Below, in pieces: positions 1 through 6,981 of a DNA stretch of 9,541 bases. The position numbers and the translations under genes were made by a program. Numbering within the stretch: the stretch's first letter is position 1; the number at the start of each line of letters is the position of its first letter. Source of the stretch: Planctomycetota bacterium (lineage in GTDB: Bacteria; Planctomycetota; Phycisphaerae; UBA1845); contig JADFRH010000066.1 in the NCBI GenBank assembly GCA_022561415.1, positions 1 through 9,541 of the forward strand, written 5' to 3'. The notes under the pieces are model-generated. The model did no database searches. It saw only the letters and a list, made by a program, of their open reading frames with translations, and was not told where the DNA came from.

Positions 1-146
1 GAATCTCTCCCAGCATCCACATAATCATCCACGCCGTCAAAGTTCAGGGCGTTATTAAGTCGGCCTGCTACCCATTGGGAATCATCAACGGGGAAATTCA
101 TCAGCGTTCCGGCATAGCCGTTGCCGCTGCTATCGGTGGCGATGGT
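1..146 (-). CDS. LamG-type (concanavalin-like) domain protein, internal fragment
   Basis: Reading the minus strand from about 146 down to 1 gives an unbroken stretch that includes ATDSSGNG (140-117), then GTLMNF, WVAGRLNNALNFDG and VDDYVDAG. This pattern (DSSGNG, then W-V-A-G-x-L-x-x-A-L-x-F-D-G, then DDYV) is the hallmark of LamG/Laminin_G_3 domains in large secreted or surface proteins, where the beta-sandwich usually binds carbohydrate or other ligands. The C-terminal side continues beyond the window. The N-terminal side is cut: in this frame a TAG stop lies at 165-167, and the DNA from about 146 onward reads instead as a CPBP protease on the other strand. No start codon or signal peptide belongs to this piece. 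The family call rests on recognised motifs over only about 48 residues. The full protein's role cannot be told. Confidence 0.72.
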
Positions 147-1143
147 GCTCATCTCGACGACGCTCTACGCGTGCGCTTCGGTGGCGGTGGCGGCCAATGT
201 CTTCGGGCGTGAGTCGGTTGTGTTTGCCGACGCTGGTTCGCTCAAGGGCACCTTTTCGCGCCGCACCTTCAAGCCCGTCAAACGCCCAAACATTTCCACC
301 GGGCTCATGGTTGTCGCGCTGCTTTTTCCCACCTGGTTCTTCGTGCAGTCCGCCTTCTCGCCGGATCCCGGCGAGGACGCCCGCGGGCTGTTGTTCGCAA
401 CGGGCAAGCTCATGCCGGTCGTGTTCGTGCTGGTTCCGCTGGCGGTCGTAGTGTATTGGAAGATCGGTTTCACGAGCACGTTCGCATTGCGCCTGCCTCG
501 GCCCAGGTATCTGGCAGCCGGGGTGTTGATCGGCGTCTCCTCATGGGTTCCGGCGCACGAGCTGAGTGTGTTCCAGCAGTCGATCATCGGCATCCCGCAA
601 CCCCTGGTCGAGGGCATGGAGGCCATCGCAGCCGCCATCGCCGCGCTGCCGTTGCCCACCGCGATCGTGCTGATCGCACTGGTGCCCGCGCTGTGTGAGG
701 AGTTCCTGTTTCGAGGGTTCCTGTTGAGCAGCCTCTCGACTTCGGGTCGAAAGTGGACGGCCATTGCGGCGTCGGCCGTCATATTCGGGATTTTTCATTT
801 CGTCCTCTTCCGCTTCGCCGTCACGGCCAGCCTGGGCGCGTTGTTGGCGTACCTGGTGTGGCAGTCGCGGTCGATCTGGCCGGCCGTGCTCGCTCATCTT
901 CTACATAATACCATCGGCGTGCTGAGCATCGTGCGGCCGGAGTGGCCGTCGACAATCGGCATCCCGACGGGTACGGAAAGCGCCCACCTGCCGATACACA
1001 TACTGCTCGTTGGCGCTGTGATTCTCTCCGTCGGCGTGGTGCTGGCCAGGAAGGCGTACGAGCCGACGGCGTCCGCTCAGATGGAACGCTTGGCCTCTGC
1101 GACGAGCTTGTCGGCGAGGCGCGTCGGCTCGGGAATGCGATAG
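121..1143 (+). pseudogene. CPBP-family intramembrane metalloprotease, 5'-truncated (probably the C-terminal half of a NatB-type ABC permease/CPBP fusion)
   Basis: The 340-residue frame carries all CPBP (Abi/CAAX protease) motifs: EEFLFR at about 193-198, where the two glutamates and the arginine form motif 1; FGIFHF with His226; and HLLHN with His259 and Asn263. Hydrophobic segments lie at about 60-80, 97-113, 130-145, 170-190, 213-230, 235-248 and 288-307. Members are integral membrane endopeptidases or scaffold proteins. Residues 8-35 (ending NVFGRESVVF) resemble the last helix and tail of the ABC-2 permease half found in permease/CPBP fusions of planctomycetes, so several hundred N-terminal residues seem to be missing. 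The first possible start, TTG at 121, has no Shine-Dalgarno and follows a TAG at 115-117. ATG at 142 and 307 are later options. The sequence upstream belongs to a LamG gene on the other strand. The 3' end overlaps endonuclease V by 67 bp. The motif call is firm; whether this fragment is expressed is unknown. Confidence 0.8.
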
Positions 1144-1775
1144 CGCGTGCAGGCTCGAAGGGCAATCTCAGCAGCGGATTCGAGCGATAGGCGATGTCCG
1201 ACGCTGACGTAGATCGGCTTGACGCGATCGCGCGTCCTCAGTGCGACGCCGATGCACTCACCATGGTGTTCGATGCGTGACGTTGATCCTTTCTTCACGC
1301 CCGGCGTCCTGCACGTTCCAATCAACAGGCTCTTGGCGCACCCGAGGCTGGGGCGATCGATCAACAGTCCTACGTGGCAGGCGAGCCCGAACCGACGCGG
1401 GTGGGCGAATCCCTGTCCGTCGAACAGGAACGCATCCGGCGCGCAGCGAAGTTTTCTCAAGACGGCCAGGATCGCCGGGGCCTCGCGAAAAGAGAGCAGA
1501 CCCGGCACGTACGGAAAGCGAACGGCACGGCGGACCACGTGCTGTTCAACGACCGCCTGAGCCTCGACATCCCACACGACGACGCCGGCTACGCACCGAC
1601 ACGGTCGGCTTACGGACTGCTTTGGGTCGGACAGAAAGGCCAGATCGACCCCGGCCAGTAGGTTCGGATGTCTTGGTCGCCCTCTGCGGATGATGCGCGG
1701 GGCCAATTCCCGCTGAATCGTTACCGCCTGCTTCGGCGTGACGGACCAGGAATGAAGTGTGGACTCAGGTGTCAA
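1077..1775 (-). CDS. nfi: Endonuclease V (deoxyinosine 3' endonuclease)
   Basis: Endonuclease V cuts the second phosphodiester bond 3' of deoxyinosine and related deaminated bases in DNA, starting alternative excision repair in the cytoplasm. The 232-residue product is normal length (E. coli Nfi is about 223). Visible landmarks are AGVDLAF with metal ligand Asp44, PYVPGLLSFREAP with wedge region 88-92 and catalytic Glu98, FDGQGFAHPRRFGLA with Asp119 and His125, CAKSLLIG with Lys148, and a C-terminal PEPTRLAD. The start is TTG at 1775: an in-frame TAG lies two codons upstream, and the family's usual N-terminal Trp (here Trp10) must be included. The Shine-Dalgarno is weak (AGG close to the start), which suggests low translation or dependence on the upstream gene. 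It lies 32 bp after the HtrA gene on the same strand, probably co-transcribed. Its last 67 bp overlap the CPBP frame on the other strand. Confidence 0.95.
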   Translation of the reverse strand: MTPESTLHSWSVTPKQAVTIQRELAPRIIRRGRPRHPNLLAGVDLAFLSDPKQSVSRPCRCVAGVVVWDVEAQAVVEQHVVRRAVRFPYVPGLLSFREAPAILAVLRKLRCAPDAFLFDGQGFAHPRRFGLACHVGLLIDRPSLGCAKSLLIGTCRTPGVKKGSTSRIEHHGECIGVALRTRDRVKPIYVSVGHRLSLESAAEIALRACTRYRIPEPTRLADKLVAEAKRSI

Positions 1776-1807
1776 AACCTAACGCAGACGCTGTAAGCCC
1801 CAATCCT

Positions 1808-3043
1808 TCAGTTCGATTCGCGCTCTTTGCGAAGCATCTCGAGCCGATCGCCGAGAACCACGGACGTCGTGCGCCTTTCCCCATTGCGAAGGTAGGTGAG
1901 CGGAACCCGGCCGCCTACGGGCGTGAAACCCACGAGGCGAACGAGGTGATCGAAATTCTCGACGGTGGTTCCATCGAACTCGACGATGATATCATTCGGT
2001 CGAAGCCCCGCCTTGTCCGCCGGTCCACCCTTCATCGTGATTTCGCTCAACTGCGCACCCCGGAACCGGCCGGAGTCGGCGACGCGACGTGAGGTCGGAC
2101 GCGTTACGTCCTTTACGGTGACGCCGAGAAATCCGTAATGCACTTCCTTGCCGGCTTTGAGCGTGTCGAGAATCCGACGCGTGTTTCTCGTTACGGGGAT
2201 GGCAAAGCCGGCACCCTCGCTGACGCCCGAGCTGGTTTCGATAGCCGTGACCACGCCGATCATCTCGCCGTCGATGTTGAACAGCGGACCACCGCTGCCT
2301 CCCGGATTGATGGCGGCCGACGTCTCGATCATGTTGCCGTAGTATTGTAATTCGGAGAAGTCGGCAAGCCGGTTCGTCATTTCGCGTCCCAGCGCGCTGA
2401 CCACGCCGTAGGTGACGGAATTCACGCCGTCATTGTTTGCCAGACCGAACGGGTTGCCCACCGCGAAGGTCCACTGGTTGACCCTGACATCGGCGAGGTC
2501 GCCGAAACGAACCGGTGTCAGTCCGTCGGCGTCGATCTTGATGACGGCCAGGTCGCTCCGTAGGTCCGTTTGAATCACCTCTGCGTCGAGCTTTTGGCCG
2601 TTGTGGAGAATGACGGTGAAGACGTTGGCGTCTTCGAGGACGTGGCGGTTGGTGGCGATGTAGCCGTCGCGGGCGATGACAAAACCGGTTCCCTGGCTGA
2701 CGGGTCGAAGAACCTGTCGGCGTCGGCCGCTCTCGGCATCGTTGGCGAGATAGGATCGAATGGCGACGACGCTGGGGCGCACACGATCGGCCAGCGCAAC
2801 AAATGCGTCCTCGAGCGCTTTGAGATCAGCCACGCGGTACTTGGACGCGATACGCGAACCGTCGGCGATGCGCGTCTGGGCCGGCGCCGCCGGAGTTTGC
2901 AGCAAAAGGCTTGCGACTGCGAAGCCCATCAATCCCGCCCGGACGCGACGGGGCTTGCTGGGCGTCGCCAGATGGCGAACGCGCGGTGCCCGGCACGCCG
3001 GCTGTGTCGATCCGCTTCCCCGTCGAAATAGTGATCGCTTCAT
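1808..3043 (-). CDS. HtrA/DegP-like trypsin-fold serine protease with one PDZ domain (S1C family)
   Basis: The 411-residue product is an envelope quality-control protease that would degrade or process misfolded periplasmic proteins. A charged N-terminus of about 37 residues is followed by a hydrophobic stretch (about 38-50) and an Ala-Pro-rich region (AAPAQ), which suggests export by Sec or retention as an anchor. The protease domain (about 80-295) shows the full triad: His134 (TNRHVLEDA), Asp164 (RSDLAVIKID) and Ser250 (INPGGSGGPLF). The oxyanion loop reads GGSGG where the family usually has GNSGG. One PDZ domain covers about 303-400 (YGFLGVTV, GGPADKAGL, NDIIVEFDG), as in DegS-type or shorter family members; DegP/DegQ have two. 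I chose ATG at 3043 because GGGG sits 8 bases upstream. The open frame continues to 3268, but the extra 75 residues are basic, Cys-rich and run across the promoter and repeat elements. Endonuclease V follows 32 bp downstream. Confidence 0.93.
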   Translation of the reverse strand: MKRSLFRRGSGSTQPACRAPRVRHLATPSKPRRVRAGLMGFAVASLLLQTPAAPAQTRIADGSRIASKYRVADLKALEDAFVALADRVRPSVVAIRSYLANDAESGRRRQVLRPVSQGTGFVIARDGYIATNRHVLEDANVFTVILHNGQKLDAEVIQTDLRSDLAVIKIDADGLTPVRFGDLADVRVNQWTFAVGNPFGLANNDGVNSVTYGVVSALGREMTNRLADFSELQYYGNMIETSAAINPGGSGGPLFNIDGEMIGVVTAIETSSGVSEGAGFAIPVTRNTRRILDTLKAGKEVHYGFLGVTVKDVTRPTSRRVADSGRFRGAQLSEITMKGGPADKAGLRPNDIIVEFDGTTVENFDHLVRLVGFTPVGGRVPLTYLRNGERRTTSVVLGDRLEMLRKERESN

Positions 3044-3087
3044 TCCACTTACCCCAAACCAAAATCCAGACTCGTTCATCATGCCAA

Positions 3088-3126
3088 CCGACAAACTCGG
3101 CTTGCCGCCCGACAAAGTCGGCTCGG
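3088..3126 (+). repeat. Two tandem copies of a 21-bp element with palindromic core CCGACAAA(C/G)TCGG
   Basis: Copy A (3088-3105) is CCGACAAACTCGGCTTGC and copy B (3109-3126) is CCGACAAAGTCGGCTCGG, spaced exactly 21 bp apart. In copy B the core is a perfect 5-bp inverted repeat, CCGAC/GTCGG, around AAA; copy A has CCGAC/CTCGG with one mismatch. The spacing equals two helical turns, so a repeated binding protein would meet both on the same DNA face. They lie directly downstream of the TATAAT of the HtrA gene. Two further copies lie at 6703-6720 and 6806-6823. Confidence 0.8.
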
Positions 3127-3139
3127 CGACCATCGCCGG

Positions 3140-3145
3140 ATTATA
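3140..3145 (-). promoter_or_regulatory. Candidate -10 box (TATAAT) for the HtrA gene
   Basis: The minus strand reads TATAAT, an exact match to the sigma-70 -10 consensus, in GC-rich surroundings where it is unlikely by chance. No good -35 is seen: at 17-bp spacing the hexamer is GTCTAC. An activator or alternative sigma contact would then be expected. A transcript would start near 3133, giving a leader of about 90 bases that carries both repeat copies. Confidence 0.45.
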
Positions 3146-3313
3146 GCCCGGCGACCGCCGACGTAGACAGCCCGGGCAACAATATCGCACACAACGGCCT
3201 TGGCGGCCCCCCGCGGCGACAAAATAGGGGTTTATTGGACGGAGGATGTGAACGCGCCAAGGACGCATTTCGGACCTGTTACACGGTAAGAAGGGCGCAG
3301 AAGATGATCGTCA

Positions 3314-3333
3314 GTCGTCGGTTCGGCGACGAC
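3314..3333 (-). terminator. Hairpin downstream of the EamA gene, possible terminator
   Basis: GTCGTCG (3314-3320) and CGACGAC (3327-3333) form a 7-bp stem around a 6-base loop, 43 bases past the EamA stop. There is no U-run on the minus-strand side, so intrinsic termination is doubtful. It may only stabilise the mRNA end. Confidence 0.25.
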
Positions 3334-3375
3334 CGCTACGGGCCGGAGCAAGCCGGTCACGGTCGGGTTTGCCGG

Positions 3376-4266
3376 CTACCCCAGCGTGACCACCAGGATG
3401 CCGCCCAGCGCCAACATCGCGGCGATCAGCTTTCGCCGCGTGAAGGGTTCTTTGAGAATCAGCGAGGCGAATCCCAGAGCCATGATCGTTGACGTCTGGT
3501 TGAGAATGGCGGCCACTGACGCTTGGGTGTACTTGAAGCCGGCGACCCAGAGCAACATCGCCACGTAGGTTCCGAAAATGGACGCGGGAACACTCGTTTT
3601 CCACGCGGCCGACGGGCGGAATACGCGAAACCAAAGCGTCCGCTTGCGGCTGGCGGCCATATACAGGGCCAGGACCGCTGTCCCCGCGATCAGACGAATC
3701 AAAGACACCAGAACAAGCGGCGCCTCCTCGATGATCGGCTTGACGATCACAATGCCGAAGGCCATCATCACGATTGCCAGAGCCCCCAAGCTAAGGCCAA
3801 CGAGGAGCTGCCGGCGGGTTCGACCCTCGGGCGGATGATGACCGCTTATGCAGAAGACGGCAGAGAGCACGAGCAAGCCGCCGATTCCATCGAGAAGCGT
3901 TATCTGCTCGGCCAGAAACCACCACGCGAACACGACAACCGACGGCGTGTACGAACACTCGACGATGGTGATCAGCCCGACCCCGACCACGTTGAGGCTG
4001 TAGAAGAGCAACGTATCGGCAATTGCGATCCCGAGCACGCCGCTCAGCGCGAGAATCGCAACGTCCCACGGATTCATCTCCCGAAGCATGACGAGGTCCA
4101 CGCCGACAAACGGCAGCGTGGCCGTGAGCAGCACGATTCCCACGACGTTCTTGAACAGGCTCAACGACAGGGGCGGGATCGACTCGCCGCTCTTCTTGAA
4201 CAGCACCAGGGCGAACGCCCAGCTAAGAGCGGCAAGCAGTGCGCATGTTTCACCGAGATAGGGCAT
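3376..4266 (-). CDS. EamA/DMT-superfamily membrane transporter
   Basis: The 296-residue protein is almost entirely hydrophobic with about ten membrane helices. It shows the internal duplication of EamA transporters: repeat one at about 6-140 (opening ALLAALSWAFALVLFKKSG) and repeat two at about 157-295 (closing LNQTSTIMALGFASLILKEP and LIAAMLALGGILVVTLG). The L-x-E-P-F-T-R-R-K motif before the last helix is typical. Such carriers move amino acids, nucleotides or other metabolites across the inner membrane, often as exporters. The substrate cannot be read from sequence. Start is ATG at 4266; only weak purine-rich sequence precedes it. It lies 44 bp behind the ABC-F gene on the same strand and is likely co-transcribed with it. 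Confidence 0.9.
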   Translation of the reverse strand: MPYLGETCALLAALSWAFALVLFKKSGESIPPLSLSLFKNVVGIVLLTATLPFVGVDLVMLREMNPWDVAILALSGVLGIAIADTLLFYSLNVVGVGLITIVECSYTPSVVVFAWWFLAEQITLLDGIGGLLVLSAVFCISGHHPPEGRTRRQLLVGLSLGALAIVMMAFGIVIVKPIIEEAPLVLVSLIRLIAGTAVLALYMAASRKRTLWFRVFRPSAAWKTSVPASIFGTYVAMLLWVAGFKYTQASVAAILNQTSTIMALGFASLILKEPFTRRKLIAAMLALGGILVVTLG

Positions 4267-4310
4267 GTCTATAGTCGCTCACTCTGTTCGAGAGCGGAAG
4301 AAACCGGCGA

Positions 4311-6140
4311 TCAGGTCGCCTTGGCCTTCGACTCCAACTCCTCCCAACGAGCGTAGAGCGCCTCGACCTGTTTCTTGGCTGTCTCCAACTCCGCCCAGCG
4401 TTCTTGCGCCTCGACGTGGTCGCCCGCGACGGCCGGATCTTCCGTTGCCCGACGGCATTGCTCCACACGCTCATCCGCCTCCTGAATCGTCGCCTCCATC
4501 TCCTCGAGTTCCCGCTTTTCGCTGCCGGACAGACGGCTGCGATTGGCCGTTGGTCTCGGCTTTTTCGCTTTGGCCTTCGCGGCGCCGTCCGCCGTGGTCG
4601 GGTGGGCCTGCTTCGCCTGCCACTGGGCGCAGTCGCCGTATCGCCCGACCCGCCCGTCGCCGTCGAGCCCGAGGATCTCCGTGCAGATGCGATCGAGCAT
4701 GTATCGATCGTGCGTCACCAGCACGATCGCGCCGGCAAACTCGGTCAGGCTCTGCTCGAGCACCTCGAGCGAAGCGATGTCCAGATCGTTGGTCGGCTCG
4801 TCCAGAATAAGCAAGTCGGCCGGGCGCAGCATCAGCCGGGCGATTAACACCCGGGCCTGCTCGCCGCCGGACAGCTCACCCACGGGCATGTCGAGCTGGT
4901 CCGCTGCGAACAGAAACCGCTTGGCCCACGAGCTGATGTGAATGTTGCGGCCACGGAAATCGACGCTCTGGTCCTTGCCCGCCAGCGCCTCCCGCAGGGT
5001 CACATCTTGCGGCAGCTCCTCTCGCTGCTGGCCGAACACGACGATCTTCAAGTCATCGGCCCAGGCGATCGTTCCCTCGTCGGGTGGTAGGTCGCCGCTT
5101 AGCACGCGAATCAACGTCGTCTTGCCGCTGCCGTTGCTGCCCAGGATTCCCACCCGCGAACCCGGCGCCAACAGCAGGGAAACATCCCTGAACAGACGCT
5201 TGCCGCCGAGCGTTTTGGCCAGCCCCTTGGCGTCCAGGAGCTTTCTTGATTTTCGCCCGGTCCCGTCGAAATCGATACCGGGAGCGGTGGTCTGCGCATT
5301 GCGATGGGCGAGATCGCGAAGTTCGTCTTTTAGGCGATAAGCCTCGTCGACTCTCGATTTCGATTTGGTCCGGCGCGCCTTGGCGTGAGATTTCAGGAAA
5401 GCGGACTCGCGCCGAACGATGTTGGCCAGCGTCACCTGCTCGGCCTGTCGTGCTTCGAGATAGTCGGCCCGCTTATCGAGAAACGTGCTGTAGCTGCCGC
5501 TCACGCTGAAATAACCGTCGGGGTAGACGGGGTTGAGTTCCACGACGCGGTTGGTGACGCGCTCGAGGAAGTACCGATCGTGGCTGACGGCCAGAAAGGT
5601 AAACCGACCCCGGTGCGCCGGGGCCTGCCGGCCGCCGAGCAACAAGTCCTCGAGCCATTGGATGCCCTCGAGGTCGAGGTGGTTCGTCGGCTCGTCCAGG
5701 AGAAGAAAGTCGGGCTCCTGGATGATCGCGCGGGCCAGGGCAAGCCGCTTGCGCCAACCGCCGGAGAGCTCTTCCGCGGCACGCTCCGGATGCTGGAACC
5801 CGAACTTGGTGAGGATGATCTTTACCCGTGTGTCCTGCTCGTGCGGCTCGAGGCGCTGATCGGCGATCGCCTCGGCCAACACGGTCGCCACCGTGGCACC
5901 GCTGGGGAACCGGTCCTCCTGAGGTACAAAACAGACCCGGACCCCGCGGCGCTTGTTCACTTCACCGCTGTCGCAGTGCTCCAGACCTGCCAGAATCTTG
6001 AGGAACGTGGTCTTGCCGGCCCCATTGGGACCGAGGAAGCCGATGCGCTGCCCGTCGGAAAAGTTGATCGAGAGGCCTTCGAAAAGCTCTCGCGTTCCGA
6101 AGTGCTTCGAGATCGCGTTACATGTCAGCAGTGTGGCCAT
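4311..6140 (-). CDS. ABC-F family ATPase, Uup-like
   Basis: The 609-residue soluble protein has two ABC ATPase domains and no membrane segments. Domain one has Walker A GPNGAGKT (37-44), signature LSGGW (125-129), Walker B FLLLDEPTNHLD with Asp149 and Glu150, and switch His187. A charged inter-domain linker (about 215-285, rich in Lys and Arg) matches the tRNA-interaction arm of ABC-F proteins. Domain two has GSNGSGKT (334-341), LSGGE (423-427), LLILDEPTNDLD with Asp447 and Glu448, and His477. A basic stretch (about 505-525) and a C-terminal coiled coil (about 525-605, Glu/Lys/Arg-rich) match the Uup C-terminal domain that binds DNA or ribosomes. Uup is about 635 residues. Family work links these proteins to relieving stalled ribosomes and, for Uup, to replication and transposon excision phenotypes. 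Start ATG 6140 has GAGG (6148-6145) four bases upstream; in-frame sequence to 6209 is rejected as coding. EamA follows 44 bp downstream. Confidence 0.93.
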   Translation of the reverse strand: MATLLTCNAISKHFGTRELFEGLSINFSDGQRIGFLGPNGAGKTTFLKILAGLEHCDSGEVNKRRGVRVCFVPQEDRFPSGATVATVLAEAIADQRLEPHEQDTRVKIILTKFGFQHPERAAEELSGGWRKRLALARAIIQEPDFLLLDEPTNHLDLEGIQWLEDLLLGGRQAPAHRGRFTFLAVSHDRYFLERVTNRVVELNPVYPDGYFSVSGSYSTFLDKRADYLEARQAEQVTLANIVRRESAFLKSHAKARRTKSKSRVDEAYRLKDELRDLAHRNAQTTAPGIDFDGTGRKSRKLLDAKGLAKTLGGKRLFRDVSLLLAPGSRVGILGSNGSGKTTLIRVLSGDLPPDEGTIAWADDLKIVVFGQQREELPQDVTLREALAGKDQSVDFRGRNIHISSWAKRFLFAADQLDMPVGELSGGEQARVLIARLMLRPADLLILDEPTNDLDIASLEVLEQSLTEFAGAIVLVTHDRYMLDRICTEILGLDGDGRVGRYGDCAQWQAKQAHPTTADGAAKAKAKKPRPTANRSRLSGSEKRELEEMEATIQEADERVEQCRRATEDPAVAGDHVEAQERWAELETAKKQVEALYARWEELESKAKAT

Positions 6141-6144
6141 GAAT

Positions 6145-6148
6145 CCTC
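6145..6148 (-). promoter_or_regulatory. Shine-Dalgarno GAGG deciding the ABC-F start
   Basis: On the minus strand GAGG sits four bases before ATG 6140, where the conserved domain begins within a few residues (MATLLTCNAISKHFG). This supports the internal ATG over the longer frame from 6209. Confidence 0.65.
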
Positions 6149-6339
6149 GTCCGGTGCGGTTTCCGCTTCCGTGACGAGTTTCGCGTTTGCCCGCTGATCT
6201 GTCCACCACAATCGCAGACCGATGTCGGCGGGGTACGCAACGAGAGTTATGTGCTCGAATTCATGGGCGCAGCCATCGAGGGAATGACCGCGTTTCTCGC
6301 GGAAAAGCCGCACGATGTTGCGGCCTGCGCATAAAGAAG

Positions 6340-6415
6340 GGACGCCAACGTCGCTCCCCCCCAGGTTCAGGTTCGGGCCGGAGGAGGGAAGAGGAGGAAC
6401 AGGTCGTTGGCGTCC
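6340..6415. repeat. 11-bp perfect inverted repeat with 54-base interior
   Basis: GGACGCCAACG (6340-6350) pairs exactly with CGTTGGCGTCC (6405-6415). The interior has a C-run (6355-6362) facing purine-rich GGAGGAGGG (about 6380-6388), so an inner helix could extend the structure. It could be a structured RNA or a small duplicated end; no transposase is nearby. Confidence 0.55.
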
Positions 6416-6672
6416 ACCTCAGTAAGCCACTCATCGGGCGGGTTTTCGTCGCGAGAAGACAGCGCCCACCGCTGCCCGCGCTTTCGATCTCGGTTTCCCG
6501 AACCTGCGATCGGATAAACGACCCGCCGCAGAGGAATACAAGCAAGTTACGTGCCACCATGCGGCGAAATGATGATGGATTGAGACCGGTCGCGAGATTC
6601 TCGGAACCGTACCGATACTGGCGTGTGGGAGCCGCCACGGCAGTTGCAAGGGGATCGAGGCCGCATCGAATG

Positions 6673-6688
6673 CTCTCAGAATTGAGAG
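6673..6688. repeat. Short dyad CTCTCA-N4-TGAGAG
   Basis: A perfect 6-bp inverted repeat around GAAT, 301 bases upstream of the malic enzyme start. The size and symmetry suit a dimeric regulator's operator, or it could be a minor hairpin. A 16-bp dyad can also arise by chance. Confidence 0.35.
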
Positions 6689-6702
6689 AGGTCCGCCGGT
6701 TG

Positions 6703-6720
6703 GCAAGCCCACTTTGTCGG
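6703..6720 (-). repeat. Dispersed element, copy C
   Basis: The minus strand reads CCGACAAAGTGGGCTTGC, one base different from copy D and one from the HtrA-leader copy A outside the variable core position. The dyad is imperfect here (CCGAC/GTGGG). Confidence 0.7.
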
Positions 6721-6805
6721 CTGGACGAACCCGTGCGCGTTTTTTTCACGACGGCCTGGGTCAATCCGCGCTGCCCGCGCTGCGCTGAAACCTCGAGTGC
6801 AGCCC

Positions 6806-6823
6806 GCAAGCCGACTTTGTCGG
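6806..6823 (-). repeat. Dispersed element, copy D
   Basis: The minus strand reads CCGACAAAGTCGGCTTGC, with the perfect dyad CCGAC-AAA-GTCGG. It shares the 15 bases CCGACAAAGTCGGCT with copy B in the HtrA leader. It lies 103 bp from copy C and 166 bp before the malic enzyme start, oriented against that gene, as copies A and B are oriented against HtrA. Confidence 0.75.
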
Positions 6824-6976
6824 AATGTCGACACAAATCCACCATCGCCCTCGCAGGCCGGGAGAACTACCGCTGATGTCGAGCGTCTGGTATACCGGGT
6901 GCAGCGAGCTCGAGCGGGAATTCGGACAAAAAGATGCCGGCGGCGGGACGTGCCTTGTAGGCTCTCGTGACGCCCT

Positions 6977-6981
6977 AGGAG
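6977..6981 (+). promoter_or_regulatory. Shine-Dalgarno AGGAG for malic enzyme
   Basis: AGGAG lies seven bases before ATG 6989, ideal spacing, and fixes this start over the second Met codon at position 5 of the protein. Confidence 0.75.

Larger units (their letters stand above)
3044..3375. other. Intergenic region between the EamA and HtrA genes (promoter, tandem repeat, hairpin)
   Basis: These 332 bases hold no convincing gene. On the minus strand, from the EamA end toward HtrA, they contain a 7-bp hairpin (3333-3314), a C/G-rich stretch around 3195-3220, a perfect TATAAT (3145-3140), two tandem copies of a 21-bp repeat (3126-3088), and the GGGG ribosome site before the HtrA start. The region therefore looks like the end of one transcription unit and the control region of the next. 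Confidence 0.7.

Noticed and set aside
3044..3268. 75-residue N-terminal extension of the HtrA frame
   Set aside because: It crosses the TATAAT and the tandem repeats, has no export signal or family similarity, and a better-placed ATG with GGGG upstream exists at 3043.
6141..6209. 23-residue N-terminal extension of ABC-F
   Set aside because: The conserved domain starts right after ATG 6140, which has its own GAGG; the extension is Arg/Gly-rich and not like the family.
6732..6752. T7 run after GTGCGCG as a terminator
   Set aside because: No stable GC stem precedes the T-run on the plus strand, and no gene ends nearby.
6187..6876. Long plus and minus open frames across the ABC-F/malic enzyme gap
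   Set aside because: Products are Arg/Ser-rich without any domain, the two strands' frames overlap, and stop-poor frames are expected at this GC content.
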